From Deltaproteobacteria bacterium (GTDB taxonomy: Bacteria; Desulfobacterota; DSM-4660; Desulfatiglandales; Desulfatiglandaceae): a stretch of 29,011 nt of DNA. This document shows, piece after piece, positions 1-8,104 of the stretch (its first letter is position 1; each line of letters opens with the position of its first letter). Position numbers and translations under genes: made by a program. The notes beneath the pieces were generated by a model. The model had not been told where the DNA came from. It did not search any database and worked only from the letters and a program-made list of their open reading frames with translations. The stretch lies in assembly GCA_013349725.1 (NCBI GenBank), contig DUZB01000003.1, forward strand, positions 1-29,011. Reading direction: 5' to 3'.

Positions 1-162
1 CATTGGCCTGTGTAAAGCGTAGCCCAGTGGCATCATTCCACCTGCAGCAACCGAAGCCGAATTGTGCTTTGGCACTGGCACAATACCGCCATCACTAACA
101 CCCACACCAACACCACATCCAACAACCACGCAGATCACAAATACCCAAAGCCGCCGACTCAT
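1..162 (-). CDS. Small exported or lipoprotein-like protein, partial (3' end outside window)
   Basis: Reading leftward from an ATG at 160-162, 54 codons stay open to the window edge. The product starts MSRRLWVFVICVVVGCGVGV: two Arg, then a hydrophobic run ending in Gly-Cys-Gly. This looks like a Sec signal peptide, possibly with a weak lipobox at Cys16. An AAGGGGG ribosome site stands 6 bases before the ATG, which supports this start. The residues after the signal are Gly/Val/Ala-rich and I recognise no domain. The gene continues past the left edge, so length and function are unknown. It lies on the element side of the tRNA-Leu/integrase junction and may be cargo of that element. Confidence 0.5.
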   Translation of the reverse strand, partial: MSRRLWVFVICVVVGCGVGVGVSDGGIVPVPKHNSASVAAGGMMPLGYALHRPM

Positions 163-256
163 GATAACCCCCTTTCTCGAAATTTCCATTTCCATTTTGA
201 CAAAAGAGAAATTTCTTCCTATAAGTAAACCATGAAACCCACAAAACCAATCACGC

Positions 257-580
257 TTAACTGACATCGGCTACAAAGCCTTGATTTCGACTGACAAAAT
301 TCTTGCCATTCTTCCCTGGAACAGCACGCCGATAAAGAACAAAACGAGCAACGACTTTGGCACCAAGCGACAACCTACGCGCCCTCTCGACTAAGCCAGG
401 AGGAAAATACACAAGAATCCGATAAACAAACCCCCCACCAGAAACACCAGAAACGCGCCTATACGAAGAAGACACGACATTTTGTTCAATCGACGACAGA
501 AACGCTTCCGCATTATAATGAAACTTCTCACTCTCTTGGTGAGAGAGTTCGCGAGCCCTCTGGGCTGGAAAATACGCAAT
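257..580 (-). pseudogene. Open frame without a usable start; possible 3' remnant of an unknown gene
   Basis: This minus-strand frame is open from a TGA at 581-583 to a TAA at 257-259. The only standard start is a GTG at 475 with no ribosome site, giving 72 residues. Residues encoded upstream of that GTG (for example HYNAEAFLSSIEQN) read like ordinary protein, so the frame may be the tail of a gene truncated near 580, just where the integrase remnant begins. The C-terminal half (FPPGLVERARRLSLGAKVV and onward) is basic with possible beta strands. A second frame, 391-579 (TTG start), encodes a short hydrophobic segment and overlaps it; at most one is real. I recognise no family. In the rest of 163-591 I see nothing certain. 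Confidence 0.25.
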
Positions 581-591
581 TCAACCGTACC

Positions 592-1278
592 ATGTTAAGA
601 AAACAGTTGGACTTGGTCGTGGCCGAAATTGAAAATGGTGTTTTCGAATTTGCGAAAAGATTCCCCCACAGCAATAAAAAGGACTATTTCACCATGCTGG
701 AGGGAAGAACCGTGCGAAAGGACCCGGCAGAAGTGCTTTTTGGGGACTATGCGGCAAAATGGTGGGAGGAAATGAAGCCGGGGATGAGCGTAAGCCAGAT
801 CAGGGACTATACCACGATCCTCAAGACCCCGGAGAGCAACCGGCGCTTGGAAATTCGACCGTCCATGCGGCAAATCCTGGAGGCCCAAAGAAGAGAGACT
901 GCACCTTTTCAGAGCGAGTACGTCTTTTTGAACACAAAGGGCCTGCCGTGTGTTCAGGACAGCCTTCGGTGGCTCTGGGTGAAAGCCATGGGGAAAAGCG
1001 GGCTTCCCTTCCGGCGGATGTATGAAACCCGGCACACATTTGCGTCCTGGGCGCTTTCAAAGGGTGAAACCCCGGAATGGGTGGCCAGGACTCTCGGGCA
1101 TGTGGACACCTCAATGGTATTCCGGACGTATAGCCGTTATATTCCCAATATGACGAGACGAGACGGCTCGGCCTTAGAGGGACTGTTCACGGAATCCATA
1201 AACAAAAAAAATGGCGATCCGGAAATAGACACAATTTGCGACACAATGCCTGAAATCCGGACCGCCAACAGCATTTAA
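592..1278 (+). pseudogene. Tyrosine recombinase (phage integrase) remnant, 5'-truncated and internally deleted
   Basis: The 228 residues join two non-adjacent parts of a phage-type integrase of about 400 residues. Residues 1-78 match the end of the arm-binding domain and the very start of the SAM-like core-binding domain (FGDYAAKWWEEMKPG, then QIRDYTTILK). From about residue 78 (KTPESNRRLEIRPSM) the sequence is the catalytic domain, entered at the beta-hairpin lysine. Still present are Arg147 of box II (YETRHTF; the usual first His is Tyr144), His170 in LGH, and the likely nucleophile Tyr180 (RTYSRYI). Missing are most of the core-binding domain and the box I Arg region. There is no ribosome site at 592, and similarity may run further upstream in frame (REPSGLENTQ) without a start codon. 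The protein is almost certainly inactive. The deletion point is near nucleotide 823. Confidence 0.75.
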
Positions 1279-1304
1279 CTACTTGATTTTACTACATTTT
1301 TTAA

Positions 1305-1391
1305 TGGTGCCGAAGGCGGGACTTGAACCCGCACGGGCGTGGCCCACTACCCCCTCAAGATAGCGTGTCTACCAGGTTCCACCACTTCGGC
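1305..1391 (-). tRNA. tRNA-Leu (anticodon GAG)
   Basis: The minus strand reads GCCGAAG (acceptor), then a D-arm with GGTAGACACGC. The anticodon arm is CTATC-TTGAGGG-GGTAG, so the anticodon is GAG. A long variable arm typical of class II tRNAs follows, then the T-arm GCGGGTTCAAGTCCCGC and CTTCGGC pairing with the 5' end. CCA is encoded (complement of 1305-1307). At 87 nt the length suits tRNA-Leu. It lies 16 bases downstream of secG on the same strand and is probably co-transcribed with it. Its 3' end faces the integrase remnant. Confidence 0.95.
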
Positions 1392-1407
1392 AATATTTTT
1401 TTTCAGA

Positions 1408-1752
1408 CTACTTTTTCTCCTGGGTTTCAGCCGGGCCGGGCGCCTGTTGTTGCACAGGCGCCTGCTGGGTCTGTTCCACAGGCGGTGTAACCGGTGTAAC
1501 GTCTTCCATCACAGAGGAGGGGCCCCCTCTTCCAATAAAAAAGGAAAGACTCAGGGATGTAAGCATAAAAACTACCGCAATTGCCGTAGTAACCTTGTGC
1601 AGCAGAGATGTAGCCCCGGTACTTCCGAAAACTGTCTGGCTGGATCCACCAAAAGCAGCACCCATGCCAGCCCCTTTTCCCTTTTGAAGAAGCACGATAA
1701 GAACCAGCGCGACGCAGATGCAGACATGGATGATAATTAATATGGGAACCAT
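1408..1752 (-). CDS. secG: Preprotein translocase subunit SecG
   Basis: SecG is the small inner-membrane subunit that assists SecYEG in protein export. The 114-residue product has an N-terminal membrane helix (about 3-22), the conserved cytoplasmic loop LLQKGKGAGMGAAFGGS with QTVFGS after it, a second helix (about 53-73), and a Pro/Gln-rich hydrophilic tail typical of deltaproteobacterial SecG. The ATG at 1750-1752 is preceded by AAAGAGG. It follows tpiA in the same direction and precedes tRNA-Leu, an arrangement common in this group. The variable tail has no assigned role. Confidence 0.93.
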   Translation of the reverse strand: MVPILIIIHVCICVALVLIVLLQKGKGAGMGAAFGGSSQTVFGSTGATSLLHKVTTAIAVVFMLTSLSLSFFIGRGGPSSVMEDVTPVTPPVEQTQQAPVQQQAPGPAETQEKK

Positions 1753-1802
1753 TCTATGGCCTCTTTAACGCAAAAATAACCTGTTTGAAAAATTAATTTT
1801 GA

Positions 1803-1831
1803 AAAATACATTACCTGAAAATATTTTGCAA
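1803..1831 (-). promoter_or_regulatory. Possible sigma-70 promoter for secG and tRNA-Leu
   Basis: On the minus strand TTGCAA (1826-1831) and TATTTT (1803-1808) are 17 bases apart in the AT-rich gap between tpiA and secG. The match is moderate. Read-through from gap-tpiA could serve equally well. Confidence 0.3.
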
Positions 1832-1847
1832 CTAAAAACTTTCAATA

Positions 1848-2615
1848 CTACCCCTGAAAACGGATAATTCCTACAAAGGAATCCCCCTTCAGACTTGCGC
1901 CACCTACAAGCGCACCATCAATATCCGGTCGGGACATCAGATCGGAAACGTTATCGGGCTTCACACTTCCCCCGTACAGGATTCTGACCTGAGCCGCCGT
2001 TCCGGAATTAAATCCGTTTGCAATCCACTGCCGAATAAACTGGTGGACCTCCTGCGCCTGATCCGGGGTAGCGGTAAGACCTGTACCGATGGCCCACACA
2101 GGTTCGTATGCCAGGATTGTGGAAGAAGGCATCTTTTCATCCGCCTTGAAATTCTGCAGCGACAGATCCAGTTGTGTTTTGATCACCTCAAAGGTCTGTC
2201 CCGCTTCCTTCTGGCTAAGGGTCTCACCAACGCAAACAATGGGAATCAGCCCCAGAAAAGAAGCCGCTTTGACTTTAAGGTTTACCATTTCATCGGTTTC
2301 TTTGAACAGTTCACGCCTTTCCGAATGACCTAAAATCACATGGGTGCATGTGGCATCCTGCAGCATCCGCCCCGATATTTCTCCGGTATAGGCGCCATTC
2401 ATTTCCCAGTGCATATTCTGGCCTGCCAGATAGATTCCGGCATTCCCTATGGCCTCTCGCACTCTCGCAAGGTGGGTAAACGGGGGCGCAACGAGGATTT
2501 CGACCCCTTCCACGTCACTCGTTTGGGAGGATATGGTTTCAATCAGTTTAACCGCTTCGTCAGGACGTAGATTCATTTTCCAATTGCCGGCAATCATAGG
2601 TGTTCTTTCAAACAT
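1848..2615 (-). CDS. tpiA: Triosephosphate isomerase
   Basis: The enzyme interconverts dihydroxyacetone phosphate and glyceraldehyde 3-phosphate in the cytoplasm. The 255-residue protein has the full family signature: Asn11 and Lys13 in GNWKMN, His97 as electrophile in LGHSERR, Glu171 as catalytic base in AYEPVWAIGTG with the mobile loop directly after it, and the phosphate-binding YGGSVKP at 214-220. Length is normal for a bacterial TIM barrel. GGAG stands 10 bases before the ATG. It sits between gap and secG; pgk, often found with these genes in this group, is absent here. Confidence 0.97.
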   Translation of the reverse strand: MFERTPMIAGNWKMNLRPDEAVKLIETISSQTSDVEGVEILVAPPFTHLARVREAIGNAGIYLAGQNMHWEMNGAYTGEISGRMLQDATCTHVILGHSERRELFKETDEMVNLKVKAASFLGLIPIVCVGETLSQKEAGQTFEVIKTQLDLSLQNFKADEKMPSSTILAYEPVWAIGTGLTATPDQAQEVHQFIRQWIANGFNSGTAAQVRILYGGSVKPDNVSDLMSRPDIDGALVGGASLKGDSFVGIIRFQG

Positions 2616-2702
2616 TTCTTTCTTGCTCCGATCAAAAAAGATGGTCTTGCAATAAGTCTAAAAAACGGACGAATTAGAAGACTTCTCTTGAATTCATTTC
2701 AA

Positions 2703-3701
2703 TTAGTTGCCGGCCATATACAGCGCCAGATCGATCATCCGGTTGGAGTAGCCGAATTCATTATCGTACCAGGATAATACTTTCACCATATCCCCTATAA
2801 CCATGGTTGATGGGGCATCCAGCGTAGAAGATACTGCCGTCCCGTTAAAATCGATGGAAACAAGAGGCTCTTCGCTATAGGCTAAAATGCCTTTCAGATC
2901 TTTTTCAGCAGCACTTTTCATGGCGCCGTTAATCTCTTCTGCGGTAGCCGTTTTTGTCAATTGAACAACGAGATCAACCACCGAAACGTTGGGGGTTGGC
3001 ACACGTATGGCCATCCCGTTCAGTTTACCTTTCAGCTTGGGAAGCACAAGGGCGACGGCTTTGGCCGCTCCTGTGGTTGTGGGAATCATGGAAAGTGCGG
3101 CCGCTCTTGCCCTTCGTAGATCCTTGTGGGGAAAATCCAGCAACCTCTGATCACCGGTATAAGAATGGGTGGTCGTCATAAGACCTTTTTCAATCCCGAA
3201 ATTGTCCAGAAGCACTTTGCACACCGGGGCAAGGCAGTTGGTTGTGCAGGACGCGTTGGACACAATGTGGTGCTTGCCGGCATCGTACTCGTTCTGATTG
3301 ACCCCCATGACTATGGTGATGTCGGGATCTTTTCCGGGAGCAGAAATAATAACCTTTCCGGCGCCGGCCTTTACATGCCCGGACGCCTTTTCCCTGTCCC
3401 GGAAGAGACCCGTGCATTCAAAGACCGTCTCGATTCCCAGACTTCCCCAGGGAAGATTCGCCGGATCTTTTTCCGTATGAATCTCAATCTCCCTGCCATT
3501 TACAATAATGGAATGATCCGTGCTGGTTACTTCAGCCCCAAGCTTCCCATGGACAGAATCATACTTCAACAGATGAGCCAGCGTTAAAGGATCGGTCAAA
3601 TCATTAATGGCCACAAATTCAATATCCGGATTGCTGAGCCCTGCCCTGAAAACCATTCTGCCAATTCGTCCAAAACCGTTTATAGCCGTTTTTAGCGCCA
3701 T
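2703..3701 (-). CDS. gap: Glyceraldehyde-3-phosphate dehydrogenase, type I (NAD-preferring)
   Basis: It oxidises glyceraldehyde 3-phosphate to 1,3-bisphosphoglycerate. The 332 residues begin with the Rossmann motif INGFGRIGR. The catalytic Cys152 lies in [12 protein letters not shown] and its partner His179 in TTHSYTGDQ. Asp34 (AINDL) and the Pro of [14 protein letters not shown] point to NAD rather than NADP. The C-terminal [11 protein letters not shown] is intact. AAGGAGG stands 6 bases upstream of the ATG. Only 31 bases separate it from the acetyltransferase gene upstream, and an AT-rich stretch there (minus-strand TATATAAGACTATTAAT) could hold a local -10 element. Confidence 0.97.
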   Translation of the reverse strand: MALKTAINGFGRIGRMVFRAGLSNPDIEFVAINDLTDPLTLAHLLKYDSVHGKLGAEVTSTDHSIIVNGREIEIHTEKDPANLPWGSLGIETVFECTGLFRDREKASGHVKAGAGKVIISAPGKDPDITIVMGVNQNEYDAGKHHIVSNASCTTNCLAPVCKVLLDNFGIEKGLMTTTHSYTGDQRLLDFPHKDLRRARAAALSMIPTTTGAAKAVALVLPKLKGKLNGMAIRVPTPNVSVVDLVVQLTKTATAEEINGAMKSAAEKDLKGILAYSEEPLVSIDFNGTAVSSTLDAPSTMVIGDMVKVLSWYDNEFGYSNRMIDLALYMAGN

Positions 3702-3732
3702 TTCATGCCTCCTTGAGCCTTCATTAATAGTC

Positions 3733-4182
3733 TTATATATTTAAAGCCATTACAATCGCATCTTCCTTTCCATGGCTGTAATAACCGCGCCTACGTCCCA
3801 CCTCCATGAATCCGGCCTTCTCATAAAGGCCCCTTGCGGCATTATTTGAGATGCGAACTTCAAGCCATACTTTCTCGGCCCTTTGAGACCTGCCTTCCTC
3901 AATCATCCGGGCCAGGAGAAAAAAACCAAGACCATCTCCGCGCATTTCAGGATGGACAGCCATTTTCATCAGATGAATTTCGCCGGCAAAAATCCAGAAA
4001 CAGAGATAACCGGCCAAACGGCTGTCAGCCTTCATGGCCAGTAATCGCGAAACAGGTCTGTCCACCTCTTCAGTAAACGAGTGGGTATCCCATGGGGAAA
4101 GAAAAGAGGCATTTTCAATATACAGGATCTCATTCTGGAACAACTGGAAATTATTCACCGTAATATCAAAAATAGAAATCAT
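3733..4182 (-). CDS. rimI: RimI-like GNAT N-acetyltransferase
   Basis: A GNAT-fold acetyltransferase of 149 residues, most like RimI, which acetylates the N-terminal Ala of ribosomal protein S18. The acetyl-CoA pyrophosphate loop is R81-G-D-G-L-G86. It follows the beta-4 strand [11 protein letters not shown] and precedes [20 protein letters not shown], the RimI-typical region with Glu108, Asn113 and Tyr120. The C-terminal [17 protein letters not shown] also fits RimI. It overlaps the end of the EIIA gene by four bases (ATGA), so the two are translationally coupled. The true substrate cannot be read from sequence; other RimI-like enzymes acetylate different proteins. Confidence 0.8.
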   Translation of the reverse strand: MISIFDITVNNFQLFQNEILYIENASFLSPWDTHSFTEEVDRPVSRLLAMKADSRLAGYLCFWIFAGEIHLMKMAVHPEMRGDGLGFFLLARMIEEGRSQRAEKVWLEVRISNNAARGLYEKAGFMEVGRRRGYYSHGKEDAIVMALNI

Positions 4183-4580
4183 TTCGATTTCAATAGTTTT
4201 CCTGCCAGAGTAATGCTTCTCTTGCCTGCCTGCTCGGCCTTCTGTCCCAATTCACTCAATGTTAAAGTATCCCTGTCCCTGGCAACGGCAATAACCATGG
4301 GCAGGTTCACCCCTGTCAAAACCTCCACTTTTTCTTCTTTAAGAAAAGAAAGACTCAGGTTTGATGGAGTTCCGCCAAACATATCGGTCAGGACAAGAAC
4401 TCCCTGACCACTGTTCAGGGCGGTAATTTTTCGAGAGATCTCTTTTAGCATTTCCGAACTCTCGGTTGTCTGGGTAATGGATACATAATCAGAAGCCTCA
4501 AGCCGACCCAAAATTAATTCCGCGGCATTAAGGAATTCCTTCCCCAGATCACAGTGAGAAATAATCAGCAATCCAATCAT
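4179..4580 (-). CDS. PTS system mannose-type EIIA component
   Basis: A stand-alone EIIA-Man domain of 133 residues. His9 in LLIISHCDLGKEF is the expected phosphorylation site. The core VLVLTDMFGGTPSN and the VEVLTGVNLPMV stretch are family hallmarks. In sugar-transporting PTS this protein passes phosphate from HPr to EIIB; with no EIIB, EIIC or EIID nearby, a regulatory role is more likely. In deltaproteobacteria such genes usually follow rpoN-hpf-ptsN, as here. It sits 81 bases downstream of ptsN and overlaps the rimI-like gene. Confidence 0.85.
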   Translation of the reverse strand: MIGLLIISHCDLGKEFLNAAELILGRLEASDYVSITQTTESSEMLKEISRKITALNSGQGVLVLTDMFGGTPSNLSLSFLKEEKVEVLTGVNLPMVIAVARDRDTLTLSELGQKAEQAGKRSITLAGKLLKSK

Positions 4581-4661
4581 CTTAATTATAAACCTTTTTG
4601 AAAATAAAATGAAAACCAGGCAGGGCCAACGAGAAGCTGGGCAGCTTTTGAATCCCCATCC

Positions 4662-5162
4662 CTACTGTTCAAAATCCTCATCGGAATGAATAATAATTCG
4701 ATAGAGGTCCTCTTTTGTCCCCGCATTCATAAGTTCTTTCCTGAAGGCACTGCTTTTCAGTATCCTCGCAATTCGCGTAAGCACCTGTAAGTGGACCCCG
4801 GAAGAATTCTCAGGGGCCAGAAGGAGGAAAAAGAGGTAGGCGGGCTGGCCATCCATCGAGTCAAAGTCCAACCCTTTCACACTTCTTCCAAAAGACACAA
4901 TCGGTCTTTTCACACCTGGAAGCTTTCCATGTGGGATGGCTACACCGTCACCGATCCCGGTACTTCCCAGTTGTTCTCTCTCGAGAAGGACTCTTACAAG
5001 GAGATTCTTGTCAATGTAGGGATCATTTTGTGAGATAGCTTCCGCTAATTCGTCCAGGACGCTTTTCTTATCTTTTGACTGAAGCTCACTAATGATATGA
5101 TCTTTTTTTATTATTTCAGAAAGTTTCATCATCAAATTCCGATAGGCCTCTCCCATGGGCAT
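4662..5162 (-). CDS. ptsN: PTS IIA-like nitrogen-regulatory protein
   Basis: EIIA-Ntr is a cytoplasmic phosphocarrier that regulates nitrogen, potassium and stress functions rather than moving sugar. The 166 residues form one fructose/mannitol-type EIIA domain. His78 in VAIPHGKLPGV is the phosphorylation site, preceded by LLEREQLGSTGIGDG, and AYLFFLLLAPENSSGVHLQ follows. The usual N-terminus of the family (MKLSEIIKK) begins at Met12 (5129), so the first 11 residues may not be translated; neither start has a strong ribosome site. It lies 47 bases from hpf in the rpoN-hpf-ptsN order. rapZ and hprK, often next in line, are absent here. Confidence 0.9.
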   Translation of the reverse strand: MPMGEAYRNLMMKLSEIIKKDHIISELQSKDKKSVLDELAEAISQNDPYIDKNLLVRVLLEREQLGSTGIGDGVAIPHGKLPGVKRPIVSFGRSVKGLDFDSMDGQPAYLFFLLLAPENSSGVHLQVLTRIARILKSSAFRKELMNAGTKEDLYRIIIHSDEDFEQ

Positions 5163-5209
5163 TAAACGTTGCGCCTAAAAAAAAGCAATTAGCGGTTAGC
5201 TGAACCATT

Positions 5210-5749
5210 TCAGCTGGAAGGCTCAATAAGGCCGAGGTTTCCTCCGCTCTTTTTATAGATCACATTGATTTCCCGCGATTTGGCATTTCTAAAAACAAGG
5301 AATTCCTGTTTGAGGAGAGACAACTGCATGGCGGCCTCTTCCGGATCCATTGGTTTGGCAAACATCCTTTCCACTTCTATGACAGGCCCCTCTTCCGAAA
5401 ACTCTTTGACTCCATTGAGATCTTCCACTTCGATGCGGTCTTCGTTCTTGGCGCCCTCCGTACGGTGATTCCTTATCTTGGACATGTGTTTCTTCACCTG
5501 CGTCTCCACCTTGTCTATGACTTGGTCTATGGCGGAGTACATGTCGCCGGTCTCTTCAACGGCTTTAATTCTGGTCCCATTCACACTCACTGTCACATCC
5601 GCGATATGCCTGAACTTCTCAACGCTCAGGACAATGTGGGCTTCCAGTGGAAAATCAAGGAATTTTTTCAGTTTATTGACCTTTTCTTCCGCGTAGATTT
5701 TCAAGCTTTCAATCGGTTCCGTGTGCCTAAATGTCACCATTATGTCCAT
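5210..5749 (-). CDS. hpf: Ribosome hibernation-promoting factor, long form
   Basis: A 179-residue long-form HPF, which dimerises 70S ribosomes into inactive 100S particles. Residues 1-100 are the RaiA/YfiA domain (VTFRHTEPIESLKIYAEEKV, then EAHIVLSVEKFRHIADVTV and DMYSAIDQVIDKVETQVKK). After an acidic linker (about 100-120) comes the C-terminal dimerisation domain (VERMFAKPMDPEEAAMQLSL ending near GGNLGLIEP). AGGAGG stands a few bases before the ATG. It is directly downstream of rpoN, as in many proteobacteria, so it is likely co-transcribed with the sigma-54 gene. Confidence 0.95.
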   Translation of the reverse strand: MDIMVTFRHTEPIESLKIYAEEKVNKLKKFLDFPLEAHIVLSVEKFRHIADVTVSVNGTRIKAVEETGDMYSAIDQVIDKVETQVKKHMSKIRNHRTEGAKNEDRIEVEDLNGVKEFSEEGPVIEVERMFAKPMDPEEAAMQLSLLKQEFLVFRNAKSREINVIYKKSGGNLGLIEPSS

Positions 5750-5866
5750 AAGGCCTCCTCAAAAATATGGTTGAAGTGGTAATTTTCCCGAACCCGGCCA
5801 TGGGTAAGCTCCGAAAACGCCTCGAAGACATCCCCCCGTTCACAAAAAGAAATCCTGCACGGGAAT

Positions 5867-7321
5867 TCAAGCACCCGCCTTGGAAAAGGGGTTTTTCCGT
5901 TTCCGTGAAGGCTGAATCCCCATTGACTCTCGGTATTTGGCCACGGTGCGGCGGGCAACACTTATGTTAAGACCTCTCATGATTTCTTCAATCTTTTTGT
6001 CGCTCAATGGCGTTCTCTTGTTTTCCCCCTTAATGATTTTCCTGATCTGCTCCTTTACGGATTCAGAGGCTACGGAATCTCCATCCATCGTGTTAATGGA
6101 ACTGTTAAAAAAGAACTTCAACTCATAAAGGCCCTGCGGGGTGTAAACGTATTTATTTGTAGTTACTCTGCTTACAGTGGACTCATGCATTTCTATATCT
6201 TCAGCTACGTCGCGCAGGACAAGGGGTTTAAGATGGGAAATCCCTTTATCTAAGAAATCTTTTTGAAACTTTACAATACTCTCCGTGACTTTGAATATGG
6301 TCCTCTGACGTTGGTGGATACTTTTAATCAACCAGGCGGCTGCTCTCATTTTCTCCTGAATATAGGTTTTTGTATTTTCCGGAACAGGGGTCTCATTTTG
6401 TAGAATACTCTTGTAATAGCTGTTGACTCTCAGCTTGGGCAACCCATCCTCATTCTGAACAATTTCATATTTTTCTCCGACTTTAAATACGTATATATCA
6501 GGGGTGATATAGATGGTTTCCTCATCAGAATAAATTCGACCCGGCCTGGGATCAAGCCCTTGAATAACGGTAACGGCCGCAACAATGTCCTGGACGGATA
6601 CGAAAAGTGCCGAGGCGATCTCCCCATACTTCTTTTCCTCGACATTCTTAAGGTGCTCCTCGATAATTTTTTCAATGATTGTTCCGCCGAAACCGTGAAA
6701 CCCGGCCTGAATCAGCAGGGACTCTCTTGCATCTCGGGCAGCGACTCCAACAGGATCAAAATTTTGAATCACGCGTAAGGTATCGGCGGCCTCTTCCAGA
6801 GGAGATCCCACATCTTCTGCAAGTTCTTCAAGAGGAATTTGAAGATACCCCGCCTCATTCAGATTTCCAATAATATAGATGCCTATTTCCTTTTCCCTGT
6901 CATTGAGATCGCTCATGTTGAGCTGCCATATAAGGTGTGCTGCCAGGTTCGTTTTGGTGGCGGTCATGTTTTCAAAAGAAGGCGTTTCTCTTTCTTCATA
7001 ATGCGACGATGCCCAGCCGGTGTTGTATTCCGACAGGTAATTGTCCCAGTCTATGTCGTCCCTGGCCCGCTCCTCCACAGTGACTTCCGGAAGATCCGAA
7101 GAGTCCCGCAGTTCCTCATCTTTTGTGTCCTCACTTTTACCCTCCTGGTCGATTTCGCCGGTCGTCACGTCCTCCAATGTGCAATTTTCTTGAATCTCCT
7201 GAGAAATTGTCTCAAGGAGTTCAATCCTCGAAAGCTGCAGCAACTTGATTGCCTGCTGCAATTGAGGAGTCATAATGAGCTGCTGTGCAAGCCCTAAAGA
7301 TTGTCTCAGTTCTAATGCCAT
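5867..7321 (-). CDS. rpoN: RNA polymerase sigma-54 factor
   Basis: RpoN directs polymerase to -24/-12 promoters that need an AAA+ activator. I place the start at the ATG at 7321 (MALELRQSLGLAQQLIMTPQ), the normal N-terminus; a GTG 14 codons upstream is possible, but neither has a strong ribosome site. Region I is Gln/Leu-rich and followed by an acidic region II (about 50-100). The core-binding domain follows, then a helix-turn-helix (DVAEDIEMHESTVSRVTTNK), and the RpoN box ARRTVAKYR at about 456-464. Length is 484 residues, normal for the family. In region I the usual ENPLLE is ENCTLE (Cys47). It lies 51 bases after lptB. Confidence 0.96.
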   Translation of the reverse strand: MALELRQSLGLAQQLIMTPQLQQAIKLLQLSRIELLETISQEIQENCTLEDVTTGEIDQEGKSEDTKDEELRDSSDLPEVTVEERARDDIDWDNYLSEYNTGWASSHYEERETPSFENMTATKTNLAAHLIWQLNMSDLNDREKEIGIYIIGNLNEAGYLQIPLEELAEDVGSPLEEAADTLRVIQNFDPVGVAARDARESLLIQAGFHGFGGTIIEKIIEEHLKNVEEKKYGEIASALFVSVQDIVAAVTVIQGLDPRPGRIYSDEETIYITPDIYVFKVGEKYEIVQNEDGLPKLRVNSYYKSILQNETPVPENTKTYIQEKMRAAAWLIKSIHQRQRTIFKVTESIVKFQKDFLDKGISHLKPLVLRDVAEDIEMHESTVSRVTTNKYVYTPQGLYELKFFFNSSINTMDGDSVASESVKEQIRKIIKGENKRTPLSDKKIEEIMRGLNISVARRTVAKYRESMGIQPSRKRKNPFSKAGA

Positions 7322-7372
7322 AAATAACCGTGCCGGGAAAATTTTTCTGCGACTCTTTCCCACACGGAAATG

Positions 7373-8104
7373 TCACATGTCAAAGTTTTCTCCAAGATAA
7401 ACGCTCCTTGCCACTTCGTTGCTGATGATTTTGTCGGGAGGTCCCTCCACAATAATTTCACCCTGACTGATGATGTAGGCCTTGTCACACACGCTCAGCG
7501 TTTCCCGGACATTATGGTCTGTAATAATCACACCCAGACCCCGGTCTCTTAATTGCCGGATAATCTGCTGAATATCATTGATCGCCAACGGGTCTATCCC
7601 GGCAAAAGGCTCATCCAGCAGCATGAACCTCGGCCCCGTGATCAATGCCCTCGAAATCTCCAGCCTTCGCCTTTCCCCTCCGGAAAGGGACATGGCCTTC
7701 TGCCTTGCCAGATGGGAAATTCCCAGTTCCGTCAACCCGTTTTCAAGCCGCGATTTTCTCTCACTCGGAGGGATATTCAGTATCTCTAAAATAGCAAGCA
7801 GATTCTGCCGAACCGTCAGCTTCCTGAATATGGAGGGTTCCTGGGCCAGATAGCTGATTCCTTTCCTTGCCCTCATATGCATAGGGTCAGCTGTAATGTC
7901 CTCTCCATCCAGAAACACTCGACCCTCGTCCGGATGTGTAAGCCCTACCATCATGTAAAAAGTCGTGGTTTTGCCTGCGCCATTTGGACCCAGAAGGCCG
8001 ACAATTTCCCGTCTATGGACAACGATGTCTACCTGACTGACAACCTTTTTCCCACCGTAGATCTTTACCAGTCCTTCAGCCTGCAAAAGATCTGTAGAAG
8101 ACAT
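7373..8104 (-). CDS. lptB: LPS export ABC transporter ATP-binding protein
   Basis: LptB powers extraction of lipopolysaccharide from the inner membrane with LptF and LptG. The 243 residues have the Walker A motif GPNGAGKTT (39-47), the Q-loop in [13 protein letters not shown], the signature LSGGE (140-144), Walker B FMLLDE (160-165), and the switch His197. The RRLEISRAL and [11 protein letters not shown] stretches are typical of LptB as opposed to other ABC ATPases. It abuts lptA with a one-base stop/start overlap at 8104. lptF and lptG are not in the window; they are normally encoded elsewhere. Confidence 0.95.
   Translation of the reverse strand: MSSTDLLQAEGLVKIYGGKKVVSQVDIVVHRREIVGLLGPNGAGKTTTFYMMVGLTHPDEGRVFLDGEDITADPMHMRARKGISYLAQEPSIFRKLTVRQNLLAILEILNIPPSERKSRLENGLTELGISHLARQKAMSLSGGERRRLEISRALITGPRFMLLDEPFAGIDPLAINDIQQIIRQLRDRGLGVIITDHNVRETLSVCDKAYIISQGEIIVEGPPDKIISNEVARSVYLGENFDM

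Larger units (their letters stand above)
1..1304. mobile_element. Probable end of an integrated element at tRNA-Leu(GAG), decayed
   Basis: The stretch from the left edge to the tRNA 3' end has a different character from the housekeeping DNA to its right: small unrecognised frames and a broken tyrosine recombinase whose 3' end stops 26 bases from the tRNA CCA. Site-specific elements commonly insert at tRNA 3' ends and carry the integrase beside the junction. No intrinsic terminator follows the tRNA, as expected if the native downstream sequence was displaced. The other attachment site would lie left of the window. I found no second copy of the tRNA 3' end here, so the boundary is an inference. 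Confidence 0.4.

Noticed and set aside
60..82. TGGCAC runs that resemble a sigma-54 -24 element
   Set aside because: No GC at the correct -12 spacing, and the site lies inside the partial coding sequence.
5740..5961. A frame bridging rpoN and hpf on the minus strand
   Set aside because: It overlaps the rpoN 3' end out of frame and has no recognisable features.
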